NCBI RefSeq assembly: GCF_001653515.1
Contig: NZ_LYOY01000001.1
Coordinates: forward strand, 806,001-870,000
DNA length: 64,000 bases
Direction: 5' to 3'
From: Streptomyces sp. ERV7
Lineage (GTDB): Bacteria; Actinomycetota; Actinomycetes; Streptomycetales; Streptomycetaceae
This document shows positions 17,012 through 24,793 of the stretch, in pieces. Within the stretch, counting starts at the first letter, position 1, and each line of letters starts with the position of its first letter. Made by a program: the position numbers and the translations under genes. The notes under the pieces are model-generated. The model saw only the letters and a list, made by a program, of their open reading frames with translations, did not search any database and was not told where the DNA came from.

Positions 17012-18394
17012 TCACGCCCGTACGCCCACCGAGGCCAGGGCCCTGCGCTGCCGCTCGCTGGGACGCGCGGGCCAGTACAGGTAGCAGACCCCGCCCGTGC
17101 CCGAGACGACCTTGCCACTGGCGTTGTACCGCTTGGTCCTCAGCCAGATGTTCTCCCACTCACGCCGCAGATAGACCCGGCGCACCTCGGGGTCGCTCGG
17201 CGAGGCCGGGTCGTTGGCGATCACGTCGCCGTCGGCCGTGAAGCCGATCACCGTCATCAGATGGCCCGAGGTGCCGTATCCGGCGCCGGTCAGCTCCGTC
17301 TTGAGGAACGACTGGGAGGTTATGGCCGGGATGCCCGCGCGGATCAGCCTCTCCAGGTCACCCAGCGAGCGCAGCCGCGTCACCACGGCGCTCATGTCCC
17401 GGTAGGTGGTGGCGTACGCGGCGTTGAAGGGCCAGTTGCCGCAGCCGCCGTACTGGTAGTCGTAGGTGTACCGGGCCGCGTGGCAGACCTGCGGGTCGGC
17501 GAAGGCCGGGTCCACCCAGGCGAGGTCGGCCGGCGTGGGCTCCCGGCCCCAGTACTCGACGATCATCTGCGAGGAGGTCGGGCTGCACCAGGCCTCGCCA
17601 CCGTTGTCGTACTGCGGGTACTGCCCCTTGTGGATCTCCTGCGAGTAGCGCGGCACCAGCAGCTCGCCGGAGTGCCCCGGGGCCGAGGCGGGCACCGTGA
17701 AGCGGTCCGGGATGTCGGAGGCCATCGCGCCGAGCCGCCAGACCGTCGGGGTGAGGCGGGTGCCCGGGGTGCGGTAGAGGGTCAGCCGCAGCCGGTAGGA
17801 GGACAGGCGCAGCCCGCTCGCCGCGTTGTCGATGGCGAAGGTGTCGGTGTAGACCGTGCTCCGGCCGTCGCTCTGGCCGTCGACCGAGGTACGCCGGATG
17901 TCGGTGTCGCCGTCGCCCGCCGTCCAGCGGCCCAGCACATACGCCGGGGTCGCCGTGGTGTCGGAGTAGGTGCCCAGGAGCTCGACCTGGAGCCAGGTCC
18001 CGGCCGGGGCGTGCGCGTTCCAGTGGGCGATGACCTCGGTGGCCGGGACGGGCGAGCGGTGCTCCGGCGAGGTCCAGGTGGCGTACTCCCAGGTGGCCGT
18101 CTTCTTGGTGTGCGGGTCGGTGTAGTCGACGCTGCCCGCCGGGCGGGCGATGACCAGGCCCGGGCGGCGGCCCGGTACGGCCCGGACCCCGGCGGCGTCG
18201 CCCGAGCGCCAGTCGGAGTGCGTGGTCCAGGCGCGGTTGTCCACCAGGGAGGGGACGCCTTTCGAGGGCCGGCCGGCGGCGGAACGCGCGGGTGACGGGT
18301 TCGGGGCGGCCGCGGCGGAGGCCGGGACGGCCGTGCCCGCCGCCGCGGCGAGCGCGGCGGCCAGGACGGTTCTGCGCGGAGTGGAGCTGGTCAT
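17012..18394 (-). CDS. Secreted C39-like cysteine peptidase family protein
   Basis: This 460-residue protein has a Tat-like signal (TPRRTVLAAALAAAAGTAVPASA). After a beta-rich N-terminal part of about 240 residues comes a papain-like C39_2 domain. The candidate nucleophile is the Cys in GEAWCSPTS, the His is in TSGHLMTVIGF and the Asp/Asn follows in IANDPAS. ABC-transporter C39 peptidases cleave Gly-Gly leaders, but this one has no transporter and is exported, so it probably acts on extracellular substrates or the wall. The ATG at 18394 is preferred to upstream in-frame starts because it places the signal at the N-terminus. Confidence 0.85.
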   Translation of the reverse strand: MTSSTPRRTVLAAALAAAAGTAVPASAAAAPNPSPARSAAGRPSKGVPSLVDNRAWTTHSDWRSGDAAGVRAVPGRRPGLVIARPAGSVDYTDPHTKKTATWEYATWTSPEHRSPVPATEVIAHWNAHAPAGTWLQVELLGTYSDTTATPAYVLGRWTAGDGDTDIRRTSVDGQSDGRSTVYTDTFAIDNAASGLRLSSYRLRLTLYRTPGTRLTPTVWRLGAMASDIPDRFTVPASAPGHSGELLVPRYSQEIHKGQYPQYDNGGEAWCSPTSSQMIVEYWGREPTPADLAWVDPAFADPQVCHAARYTYDYQYGGCGNWPFNAAYATTYRDMSAVVTRLRSLGDLERLIRAGIPAITSQSFLKTELTGAGYGTSGHLMTVIGFTADGDVIANDPASPSDPEVRRVYLRREWENIWLRTKRYNASGKVVSGTGGVCYLYWPARPSERQRRALASVGVRA

Positions 18395-18505
18395 GATCGG
18401 GACCCCCAGTCGGACGAGGATGGGGCGGTGGGCGCGACAGTGCGCCAACTATCCCGGGTCCCGGGCGACTTCTGCCAGAGACGCGCGCCGGGCCACGCCA
18501 CCAAT

Positions 18506-18521
18506 ATGGGTCTGGACCACT
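18506..18521. promoter_or_regulatory. DasR-element-like sequence
   Basis: ATGGGTCTGGACCACT matches the dre consensus ACTGGTCTAGACCACT at 13 of 16 positions. It lies in the divergent gap between the C39-type peptidase gene and the uridine-kinase-like gene, 50 bp before the latter's ATG. Confidence 0.5.
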
Positions 18522-18571
18522 GGCATGACCTGCGTCGCCGTCGAAGCGCGATGTCGATCTAGGGTGGAGGC

Positions 18572-19201
18572 ATGGCAGAAATCGACCGCATCGCGGCCGC
18601 CGTGCGCGCACTGCCGCCCTCGTGCGGCCCGGTCCGGCTGGTCGGGGTGGACGGGCACGCGGGCTCCGGCAAGTCCACCTTCGCGGGGCGGCTGGCCGCC
18701 GCGCTCGGCGGGGCGCCGGTCGTCCACCTCGACGACCTGGCCACCCACGAGGAGCTCTTCGCCTGGACGCCCCGGCTGCGCGCGCAGGTGATCGAGCCGC
18801 TGGCGCGCGGGGAGGCCGGGCGCGTCACGGCGTACGACTGGACCCTGCGCCGGTTCGGTCCGGCCGTCGCCCTCGACCCCGCGCCCGTGGTGCTGATCGA
18901 GGGCGTCGGGGCCGGCCGGTCCGAGGTGCGGCCGTGGCTGGCGTTGCTGCTGTGGATGGAAAGGGATGCCGAGGGGTCCTGGGCGCGCGGTCGCCGACGG
19001 GACGGAGCGGCGCTTTCCGGCTTCTGGGACGAGTGGACGAAGGCGGAGATGCGCCATTTCGACGCGGATCCGTCCCTTCCGTATGTGGATGCGCTGGTAC
19101 GGCAGTGTCAGGAGGGGTACGAGTGGCTCCCGAGGCGCGATTCCGCACCCCCCGCACACCATTCCATCACGGACAGTGACGAGGTCCCCCCGTCGCGTTG
19201 A
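18572..19201 (+). CDS. Uridine kinase-like P-loop NTPase
   Basis: This 209-residue protein has a Walker A motif in VGVDGHAGSGKSTFAGRLA, a HLDDLATHEELF segment as in nucleoside kinases, and VVLIEGVGAG resembling the Walker B region of uridine kinases. The last 30 residues are disordered. Small uridine-kinase-like proteins phosphorylate nucleosides or related hydroxyl compounds; the real substrate is not known. GTGGAGG precedes the ATG. A DasR-like box upstream hints at a link to amino-sugar metabolism, but this is not tested. Confidence 0.82.
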   Translation: MAEIDRIAAAVRALPPSCGPVRLVGVDGHAGSGKSTFAGRLAAALGGAPVVHLDDLATHEELFAWTPRLRAQVIEPLARGEAGRVTAYDWTLRRFGPAVALDPAPVVLIEGVGAGRSEVRPWLALLLWMERDAEGSWARGRRRDGAALSGFWDEWTKAEMRHFDADPSLPYVDALVRQCQEGYEWLPRRDSAPPAHHSITDSDEVPPSR

Positions 19202-19240
19202 ACCGTCGCAAAACCGCCCCTCGCACTCGTCCAACTCCGC

Positions 19241-19345
19241 TTGACCCGGGGGCCGTACAGGTCTTACGTTCTGAATGTGCGGCTTTCCGGAGCCGCCGCA
19301 GACGCGAAGCCCCCGGTTGTTCCCCCGTGATCGGGGGCTTCGTTC
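19241..19345 (+). ncRNA. Candidate small RNA or transcription attenuator
   Basis: A promoter-like TTGACC (19241-19246), 18 nt, TACGTT (19265-19270) is followed at once by two hairpins. GCGGCT/AGCCGC (19280-19285, 19292-19297) is small; CGAAGCCCCCG/CGGGGGCTTCG (19305-19315, 19332-19342) is a perfect 11-bp stem followed by TTCTGCCTTTT. A transcript of about 65-75 nt ending at a factor-independent terminator is predicted, 210 bp upstream of the AAA gene. It could instead be a terminator for the kinase gene with chance promoter elements. Confidence 0.5.
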
Positions 19346-19480
19346 TGCCTTTTCCGGACCTTTCACCGCGCCTCGTCAGCGGTTTTCGCTCACCCTGGGT
19401 CACCGGCCAAGTCGTGCTGCCGCTCCCCTCGCGCCACCCTTCGGTCCGGGGCCCCCTCGCAGGTACGATGCAACTGGTGC

Positions 19481-19500
19481 GGTCAATTCCCGTCAATTCC
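19481..19500. repeat. Tandem 10-bp direct repeat upstream of AAA gene
   Basis: GTCAATTCC occurs at 19482-19490 and 19492-19500, exactly 10 bp apart, one helical turn. Such spacing is typical of sites for dimeric response regulators. It lies about 60 bp before the AAA ATPase start. Confidence 0.5.
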
Positions 19501-19556
19501 TTTATGCATTCAGCGAATTGGCGGTTCAGCACGGGGGCACGGCGGTGGGGGACGTG

Positions 19557-21443
19557 ATGGACTTCGGCACGCAGGGCGCGCACGCCCCGGCCGATCTCGC
19601 CTGGCTGCGGGGCATCGACGCGTACACCATGGGCGCGTATCCGCAGGCCGAGGAGGAGTTCCGGGCCGCGGTACGGATGGATCCGGGCATGGTGGACGGC
19701 TGGCTGGGACTGCATGCGCTGCGGGTGGACACCACCACGGCGCTGCTGCGCATGTACCGCCACCGAGAACGCTTCGGCGAACAGCGCGCCCGGCACCGAC
19801 GCACCCTCAACTCCTGGTACTGGCTGGGCTGGTGGGTCCAGCCGGTCCTGGAGAGCCCGCGCGATCTGCTGCTCGCGCACGCCTCGCACTGGCTGGACGG
19901 GCGCCATGTGCCGGAGCTGGACCGCGCCCTGGCCGGGCTGCCGCCGGTCGACACCGACCCGCAGGTCCGCTTCCTGCACGCCTGCCGGGCGTATCTGGTC
20001 AAGGACTGGGACCAACTGGTGCGGCACACCGAGCCGTTGCTGAACGATCCGCTGCTCGGGATCGAGGCCGGGCTCTTCGGCGGGATGGCCCGGGTGCGCC
20101 TGGAGATGTTCGGGCAGGCCGAGCCGCTGCTCTCCGCGGCCCTGATGCGCTGCCGCAGCGAGCAGCCGCAGCGCAAGGAGCTGCGCTACTGGCTGGCCCG
20201 CGCCCATGAGGGCACCGGCCGCTCGGCCGCCGCGCTGCCGCTGTACCGGGCGGTGCACCGGGTCGACCCGGCGTTCATGGACACCTCGGCGCGACTGGCC
20301 GCGATCACCGAGTCGGACGTCCTGGACGGATCGTACGGCTCCGACGACCCGGCCGATCTGGCGGCCGTCTCGCTGGCCGGGTTCGGCCAGGACGGCGCGG
20401 CGGACGGCACCGAGCCCGAGGCGGCGGCCCTCGAACCGCCGGAGGGGCGCGAGGTGCGGGTGCCGCTGGTGGGCCCGGCGGTGGTGGTGCCGCCGCCCGA
20501 CGGCGTACGGGAGAAGGCGGGCATCCCGGCCCAGCCGACCCCGCCACCGGTGCCGACCGGCCCGACCGACTCGGCGCTGCTCGCCCAGGCGCTTGCGGAG
20601 CTGGAGCGGATGGTGGGCCTGGAGCCGGTGAAGCGCCAGGTGAAGGCGTTGTCCGCGCAGCTGAACATGGCACGGCTACGGGTCGGGCAGGGCCTGCCCG
20701 TCCAGCCGCCGAAACGTCACTTTGTCTTCTCCGGCCCCAGTGGCACCGGCAAGACCACGGTCGCGCGGATCCTGGGCCGGGTCTTCTACGCGCTCGGCCT
20801 GCTGGGCGGCGACCATCTCGTGGAGGCCCAACGGGCCGATCTGGTGGGCGAGTTCCTCGGTCAGACGGCGGTCAAGGCGAACGAGCTGATCGATTCGGCG
20901 CTGGGCGGGGTGCTGTTCGTGGACGAGGCGTACAGCCTCTCCAACTCCGGCTACAGCAAGGGGGACGCGTACGGCGACGAGGCGCTCCAGGTGCTGCTGA
21001 AGCGCGCCGAGGACAACCGCGACCATCTGGTGGTCATCCTCGCCGGCTACCCCGAGGGCATGGACCGCCTCCTCGCCACCAACCCCGGTCTGTCCTCCCG
21101 CTTCACCACCCGGGTGGACTTCCCCTCCTACCGCCCCCTGGAGCTCACCGCGATCGGCGAGGTGCTGGCGGCGGAGAACGGGGACGGGTGGGACGAGGAG
21201 GCGCTGGACGAACTCCGCTCCATCAGTGGCCATGTGGTGGATCAGGGGTGGATCGACGAACTGGGCAACGGCCGCTTCCTGCGCACCCTGTACGAGAAGA
21301 GCTGTGCGTACCGGGATCTGCGTCTGTCGACGTACCCCGGCACGCCCGGGCGGGAGGATCTGGCGACGCTGCGGCTGCCGGATCTGATGCAGGCGTACGG
21401 GGAGGTCCTGTCGGGGAGGGGCGGCCCGGTGGACCCGCTGTAG
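19557..21443 (+). CDS. TPR-AAA+ ATPase, CbxX/EccA-like
   Basis: This 628-residue protein has an N-terminal helical repeat region of about 250 residues with TPR-like pairs (AYPQAEEEFRAAVRMDPG, ALPLYRAVHRVDP), an Ala/Pro-rich linker and a C-terminal AAA+ module. Walker A is GPSGTGKTTVARIL near residue 392, Walker B is LFVDEAYSL, and an Arg-finger-like SSRFTTRVDF follows. The layout is that of CbxX/EccA ATPases, which act as chaperones or in type VII secretion, but no esx genes are in the window. I chose ATG 19557, with GGGGG 5 nt upstream. The last 202 bp overlap an antisense ORF extension from the next gene. Confidence 0.87.
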   Translation: MDFGTQGAHAPADLAWLRGIDAYTMGAYPQAEEEFRAAVRMDPGMVDGWLGLHALRVDTTTALLRMYRHRERFGEQRARHRRTLNSWYWLGWWVQPVLESPRDLLLAHASHWLDGRHVPELDRALAGLPPVDTDPQVRFLHACRAYLVKDWDQLVRHTEPLLNDPLLGIEAGLFGGMARVRLEMFGQAEPLLSAALMRCRSEQPQRKELRYWLARAHEGTGRSAAALPLYRAVHRVDPAFMDTSARLAAITESDVLDGSYGSDDPADLAAVSLAGFGQDGAADGTEPEAAALEPPEGREVRVPLVGPAVVVPPPDGVREKAGIPAQPTPPPVPTGPTDSALLAQALAELERMVGLEPVKRQVKALSAQLNMARLRVGQGLPVQPPKRHFVFSGPSGTGKTTVARILGRVFYALGLLGGDHLVEAQRADLVGEFLGQTAVKANELIDSALGGVLFVDEAYSLSNSGYSKGDAYGDEALQVLLKRAEDNRDHLVVILAGYPEGMDRLLATNPGLSSRFTTRVDFPSYRPLELTAIGEVLAAENGDGWDEEALDELRSISGHVVDQGWIDELGNGRFLRTLYEKSCAYRDLRLSTYPGTPGREDLATLRLPDLMQAYGEVLSGRGGPVDPL

Positions 21444-22747
21444 CTCCCCCCGCCCCACCGGCGGGCAGCTGAGCGGGTCCGGAACGAGCCGCAGGGGGCT
21501 TCGCCCCCAGACCCCCTGTGTATCTGCGGACGGGTGGGGGCTGGCCGCGCAGTTCCCCGCGCCCCTGACTGCCCAGGGGCGCGGGGAACTGCGCGAGCAA
21601 CGCGACACGGCCCGCAGCAGAGAGACATCTCCGGTAGCGGGGCCCCCAGGCGTTCCGGGCGACAGCCCGCAGGGGTCCAGGGGGCACAGCCCCCGCCAGG
21701 CGTACAGGGGCGGGTGGGGAACGGACGGTGGGACGGGTCGCGGACCTCGCCCACCAGCATCTCCAGGACGTCCTCCAGGGCCACAAGCCCCAGCACCCGC
21801 CCCGCCGCGTCCACCACCTGCGCGAGGTGCGCCGCCGCCCGCCGCATCACGGTCAGCGCGTCGTCGAGCGGCAGCTCGGCCCGCAGGGTGACCAGCGGGC
21901 GCCACACCTGCTGCGGCACCGCCCGCTCCCGCTCCTCCAGGTCCAGCACGTCCTTGACGTGGAGGAAGCCCATGAAGGCGCCCCCCTCCGCGCACACCGG
22001 GAAGCGCGAGTACCCCGTACGGACGGTGAGTTCCTCGACCTCCCGGGGCGTCACCGAGCAGCCGACCGTCACCAGGGACGACCGGTCGAGCAGGACGTCC
22101 GTCACCGGGCGGCTGCCCAGCTCCAGCGCGTCCTCCAGGCGCTCCATCTCCCGCGGATCCAGCAGCCCCGCCTGCCCGGAGTCCTCCACCAGGCGGTTGA
22201 GCTGCTCGCTGGTGAAGACCGCCTCCACCTCGTCCTTGGGCTCCACCCGGAACACCCGCAGCACCAGCCGCGCGCACGCGCCCAGCGCCACCGTGACCGG
22301 ACGGCAGACCCGGGCGAAGGCGACGAGCCCCGGGCTGAACCAGAGCGCGGTCTTCTCGGGCGCCGCCATCGCCAGGTTCTTCGGGACCATCTCGCCGATG
22401 ACGAGGTGGAGGAAGACGACGAAGGCGAGCGCGATCGTGTAGCCGAGGGGGTGGATCAGACCCGCGGGGACCCGGGCCGCCTCGAAGACGGGCTCCAGGA
22501 GGTGGGCCACGGTGGGCTCCGCCACCGCGCCGAGGGTCAACGAGCAGACGGTGATGCCGAACTGCGCGGCCGCCATCATCTGCGGCAGGTTCTCCAGACC
22601 GTGCAGCACCTGCCGGGCCCGCGCAGACTGGGACGCGAGCGGTTCGATCTGGCTGCGGCGCACGGACACCAGGGCGAACTCGGCCCCGACGAAGAAGCCG
22701 TTCGCCAGCACCAGGAGCAGGGCGAAGAAGAGTTGCAGAACGCTCAT
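21242..22747 (-). CDS. CNNM/CBS transporter-like protein with anomalous C-terminus
   Basis: The first about 340 residues are a normal HlyC/CorC-type protein: membrane DUF21/CNNM unit (LLLVLANGFFVGAEFALVSVRR, HLVIGEMVPKNLAM), then two CBS motifs (VTDVLLDRSSLVTVG, GRVLGLVALEDVLEMLVGEVRD). Homologs end just after GEVRDP, near position 21722. Here the frame stays open for another roughly 160 codons of Pro/Arg/Gly/Ser-rich sequence. It runs through a palindromic intergenic repeat and 202 bp antisense to the AAA gene. I regard the extension as read-through after loss of the native stop, or as a frameshift. The start overlaps the upstream paralog's stop by 4 bp. The family is linked to Mg2+/Co2+ homeostasis. 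Confidence 0.72.
   Translation of the reverse strand: MSVLQLFFALLLVLANGFFVGAEFALVSVRRSQIEPLASQSARARQVLHGLENLPQMMAAAQFGITVCSLTLGAVAEPTVAHLLEPVFEAARVPAGLIHPLGYTIALAFVVFLHLVIGEMVPKNLAMAAPEKTALWFSPGLVAFARVCRPVTVALGACARLVLRVFRVEPKDEVEAVFTSEQLNRLVEDSGQAGLLDPREMERLEDALELGSRPVTDVLLDRSSLVTVGCSVTPREVEELTVRTGYSRFPVCAEGGAFMGFLHVKDVLDLEERERAVPQQVWRPLVTLRAELPLDDALTVMRRAAAHLAQVVDAAGRVLGLVALEDVLEMLVGEVRDPSHRPFPTRPCTPGGGCAPWTPAGCRPERLGAPLPEMSLCCGPCRVARAVPRAPGQSGARGTARPAPTRPQIHRGSGGEAPCGSFRTRSAARRWGGGSYSGSTGPPLPDRTSPYACIRSGSRSVARSSRPGVPGYVDRRRSRYAQLFSYRVRRKRPLPSSSIHP
21494..21695. repeat. Dispersed Streptomyces-type palindromic repeat cluster
   Basis: The cluster holds GGGGGC-TTC-GCCCCC (21494-21508), a perfect 22-bp inverted repeat with 6-bp loop (21546-21567, 21574-21595; core CAGTTCCCCGCGCCCCTG) and a GGGGGC-ACA-GCCCCC-like hairpin near 21679-21694. 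The AGGGGCGCGGGG(A/C)AC half-unit recurs at 48391-48422. It separates two convergent genes and interrupts the expected end of the CNNM gene. Confidence 0.75.
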
Positions 22748-24096
22748 CGCACGGCCTCCGCCATGGTCAGGGCGTCCGCGGTGCGGTCGGCGGTACGCAC
22801 GAAGCGCACCCGTTCCGCCCGGTACCGCTCGACCCGGCGGACCTGGATCCGCCAGCCGGGCAGCTCGGCGCGGTCACCGGGGACCGGGATCCGGCCGAGC
22901 AGATCGGCGACGAGTCCGGCGACCGTCTCGTACGGTCCGTCCGGCGCGTCCAGTCCTATCCGGCGCAGGCTCAGCACCCGGCAGCTGCCGTCGGCCTCCC
23001 ACGCGGGGCGGCCGTCGTCGCTCGCCACCGCGGCGAGGTCGGGCCCGGTGTCGCCCTCGGCGTCGTGCTCGTCGCGCACCTCGCCGACGAGCTCCTCGAC
23101 GATGTCCTCCAGGGTGACGACCCCGGCCGTGCCGCCGTACTCGTCGACGACCACGGCTATCGGCTGCTCGCTGCGCAACCGCTCAAGCAGCTGCTGCACG
23201 GGCAGGGTCTCGGGCACCAGGAGCGGCGCCACCGCGATCCGCGCGGCCGGGGTGCGGTGACGCTCCTGCGGCGGCACCGCGAGCGCGTCCTTGAGGTGGA
23301 CCATGCCGACGACCTCGTCGATCCGCTCCCGGTAGACGGGGAAACGGGAGAGCCCGGTGGCCCGGGTGAGGTTGAGGACGTCGGCGGCGGTCGCGGAGGT
23401 CTGCAGCGCGCTCACCTTCACGCGCGGCGTCATCACGTTCTCCGCCGTGAGCCGCCCGAGCGCGAGGGTGCGTACGAAGAGGTCGGCGGTGTCCTGCTCG
23501 ATGGCTCCGGCCCGCGCCGAGTGGCGGGCCAGGGAGACCAGTTCACCGGGGGTGCGGGCGGAGGCCAGCTCGTCGGCGGGCTCCACGCCGAGCGCCCGGA
23601 CCAGCCGGTTGGCGACGGTGTTCAGCAGCGAGATGACCGGCCGGAAGAGCCGGGAGAACCGGCTCTGGGGCCCGGCGACGAACCGCGCGACCTGGAGGGG
23701 CCGCGACACCGCCCAGTTCTTGGGGACGAGTTCGCCGATCACCATCTGGACGGCGGAGGCGAGCAGCATGCCCACGACGACGCTCACCCCGGGCACCACC
23801 CCGTCCGGCAGACCGGTCGCGGTGAGCGGCCCGTCGAGCAGTCCGGCGAGCGCGGGCTCCGCGAGCATGCCGACGACGAGCGAGGTGATGGTGATGCCGA
23901 GCTGGGTGCCGGAGAGCTGGAAGGACAGCTCGCGCAGGGCCTTGACGACGGTGCCGGCCCGGCGGTCGCCCTCGGCGGCGGCCTTTTCGGCGTCCGGTCG
24001 CTCCACGGTGACCAGGCCGAATTCGGCGGCCACGAAGAACCCGTTGGCGAGGATGAGAAGGAATGCCGCGGCGAGCAGCAGAAGCGGGATGGTCAT
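22744..24096 (-). CDS. HlyC/CorC family CNNM/CBS transporter
   Basis: This 450-residue protein has an N-terminal DUF21/CNNM membrane unit (LLILANGFFVAAEFGLVTVERP, MVIGELVPKNWAVSRP), a CBS pair (ENVMTPRVKVSALQTS, GVVTLEDIVEELVGEVRDEHD) and a C-terminal CorC_HlyC domain (LSLRRIGLDAPDGPYETVAGLVADLLGRIPVPGD). The family takes part in divalent cation efflux or homeostasis. It is complete and normal in length, unlike its downstream partner, whose start overlaps its stop by 4 bp. It is the first gene of the pair. A GGAGT-C-ACTCC dyad lies 60 bp upstream (24158-24168). Confidence 0.9.
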   Translation of the reverse strand: MTIPLLLLAAAFLLILANGFFVAAEFGLVTVERPDAEKAAAEGDRRAGTVVKALRELSFQLSGTQLGITITSLVVGMLAEPALAGLLDGPLTATGLPDGVVPGVSVVVGMLLASAVQMVIGELVPKNWAVSRPLQVARFVAGPQSRFSRLFRPVISLLNTVANRLVRALGVEPADELASARTPGELVSLARHSARAGAIEQDTADLFVRTLALGRLTAENVMTPRVKVSALQTSATAADVLNLTRATGLSRFPVYRERIDEVVGMVHLKDALAVPPQERHRTPAARIAVAPLLVPETLPVQQLLERLRSEQPIAVVVDEYGGTAGVVTLEDIVEELVGEVRDEHDAEGDTGPDLAAVASDDGRPAWEADGSCRVLSLRRIGLDAPDGPYETVAGLVADLLGRIPVPGDRAELPGWRIQVRRVERYRAERVRFVRTADRTADALTMAEAVR

Positions 24097-24300
24097 GCCG
24101 CCGCCTCCTGCGAGGGGGCGGCGCAGGTACTACCGGACGATCCGTCCATTGCTGGAGGGAGTCACTCCTCGGGTCGCTGGTGCCCCGCAGGCCGATGGTG
24201 CCGCCTTGTGCGCGGGGCGGGCGCGTTGGGCGCCACCGTCACCAGGGTAGCTATTGAGATCGTCGCCGCAATGCTTGCCCCGGTGCTGAAATGGGGGGGG

Positions 24301-24768
24301 TCAGCCGTCCTGGCGGGTGCCGTGCGACTCGGCGAGCGCACGCAGCGCCCGGGCGTCGCTGATGGCCCGCTCCTTGGCGATGCCGGGCTGGATGCCGAGC
24401 GCGGGCAGGCTGGTGCCGTCGCTGAGGTCCAGGAACACCCAGGGGTCGCCGGGGCGGAGGTTGACGCGCAGGATCTCCGCCCAGGCGAGCCGCCGGGTCC
24501 GGGTGAGGTTGACGACCGTGACGCCCGTGTCGTCGGCGACGACCTTGGGGCGGCTCAGCAGCGCGAGGACCGCGAAGAACATCGCCGCGGTGAACACGAA
24601 GCTGGCCCGCTCGCCCCCGCTCATGTTCTCCAGGAGCAGTGCGACGCCGGTGATCACGGCGAACATCACCGCGCCCACGCTCAGCAGCACGGCCCGGGTG
24701 CGGGTCGGCCGGAACGTGACCGGGAGAACGGGGAGTTGGGGCGCGGGGGCGGACACGGGGAACGTCAC
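24301..24768 (-). CDS. PH domain-containing membrane protein
   Basis: This 155-residue protein has two adjacent membrane helices (TRAVLLSVGAVMFAVITGVALLL and ASFVFTAAMFFAVLALL) followed by a bacterial PH-like domain (VVADDTGVTVVNLTRTRRLAWAEILRVNL, WVFLDLSDGTSLPALGI). Such proteins are common in actinobacteria with unknown roles. It starts with GTG 25 bp after hisG stops and is probably the last gene of the rib-his transcript. In the Streptomyces chromosomes I know, it sits beside hisG as well. Confidence 0.82.
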   Translation of the reverse strand: MTFPVSAPAPQLPVLPVTFRPTRTRAVLLSVGAVMFAVITGVALLLENMSGGERASFVFTAAMFFAVLALLSRPKVVADDTGVTVVNLTRTRRLAWAEILRVNLRPGDPWVFLDLSDGTSLPALGIQPGIAKERAISDARALRALAESHGTRQDG

Positions 24769-24793
24769 TTCCGTACGGGGATGAGAGGGTCGG

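Larger units (their letters stand above)
19202..19556. other. Intergenic region upstream of the AAA ATPase
   Basis: This 355-bp stretch has no convincing protein-coding ORF. It contains the small-RNA candidate at 19241-19345 and a tandem 10-bp direct repeat at 19481-19500. The DNA between 19346 and 19480 shows nothing I can interpret. Confidence 0.5.

Noticed and set aside
19481..19505. Similarity of GTCAATTCCTTTA to a conserved 16S rRNA segment
   Set aside because: Only about a dozen bases match and the surroundings have no rRNA structure; treated as chance and as part of a direct repeat.
19557..21443. Type VII secretion locus
   Set aside because: The AAA+ protein resembles EccA, but no WXG100, EccB, EccC, EccD or mycosin genes are in the window.
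24158..24168. GGAGT-C-ACTCC dyad upstream of the CNNM gene pair
   Set aside because: Five-bp arms are too short to separate from chance in this base composition; mentioned only in the gene entry.
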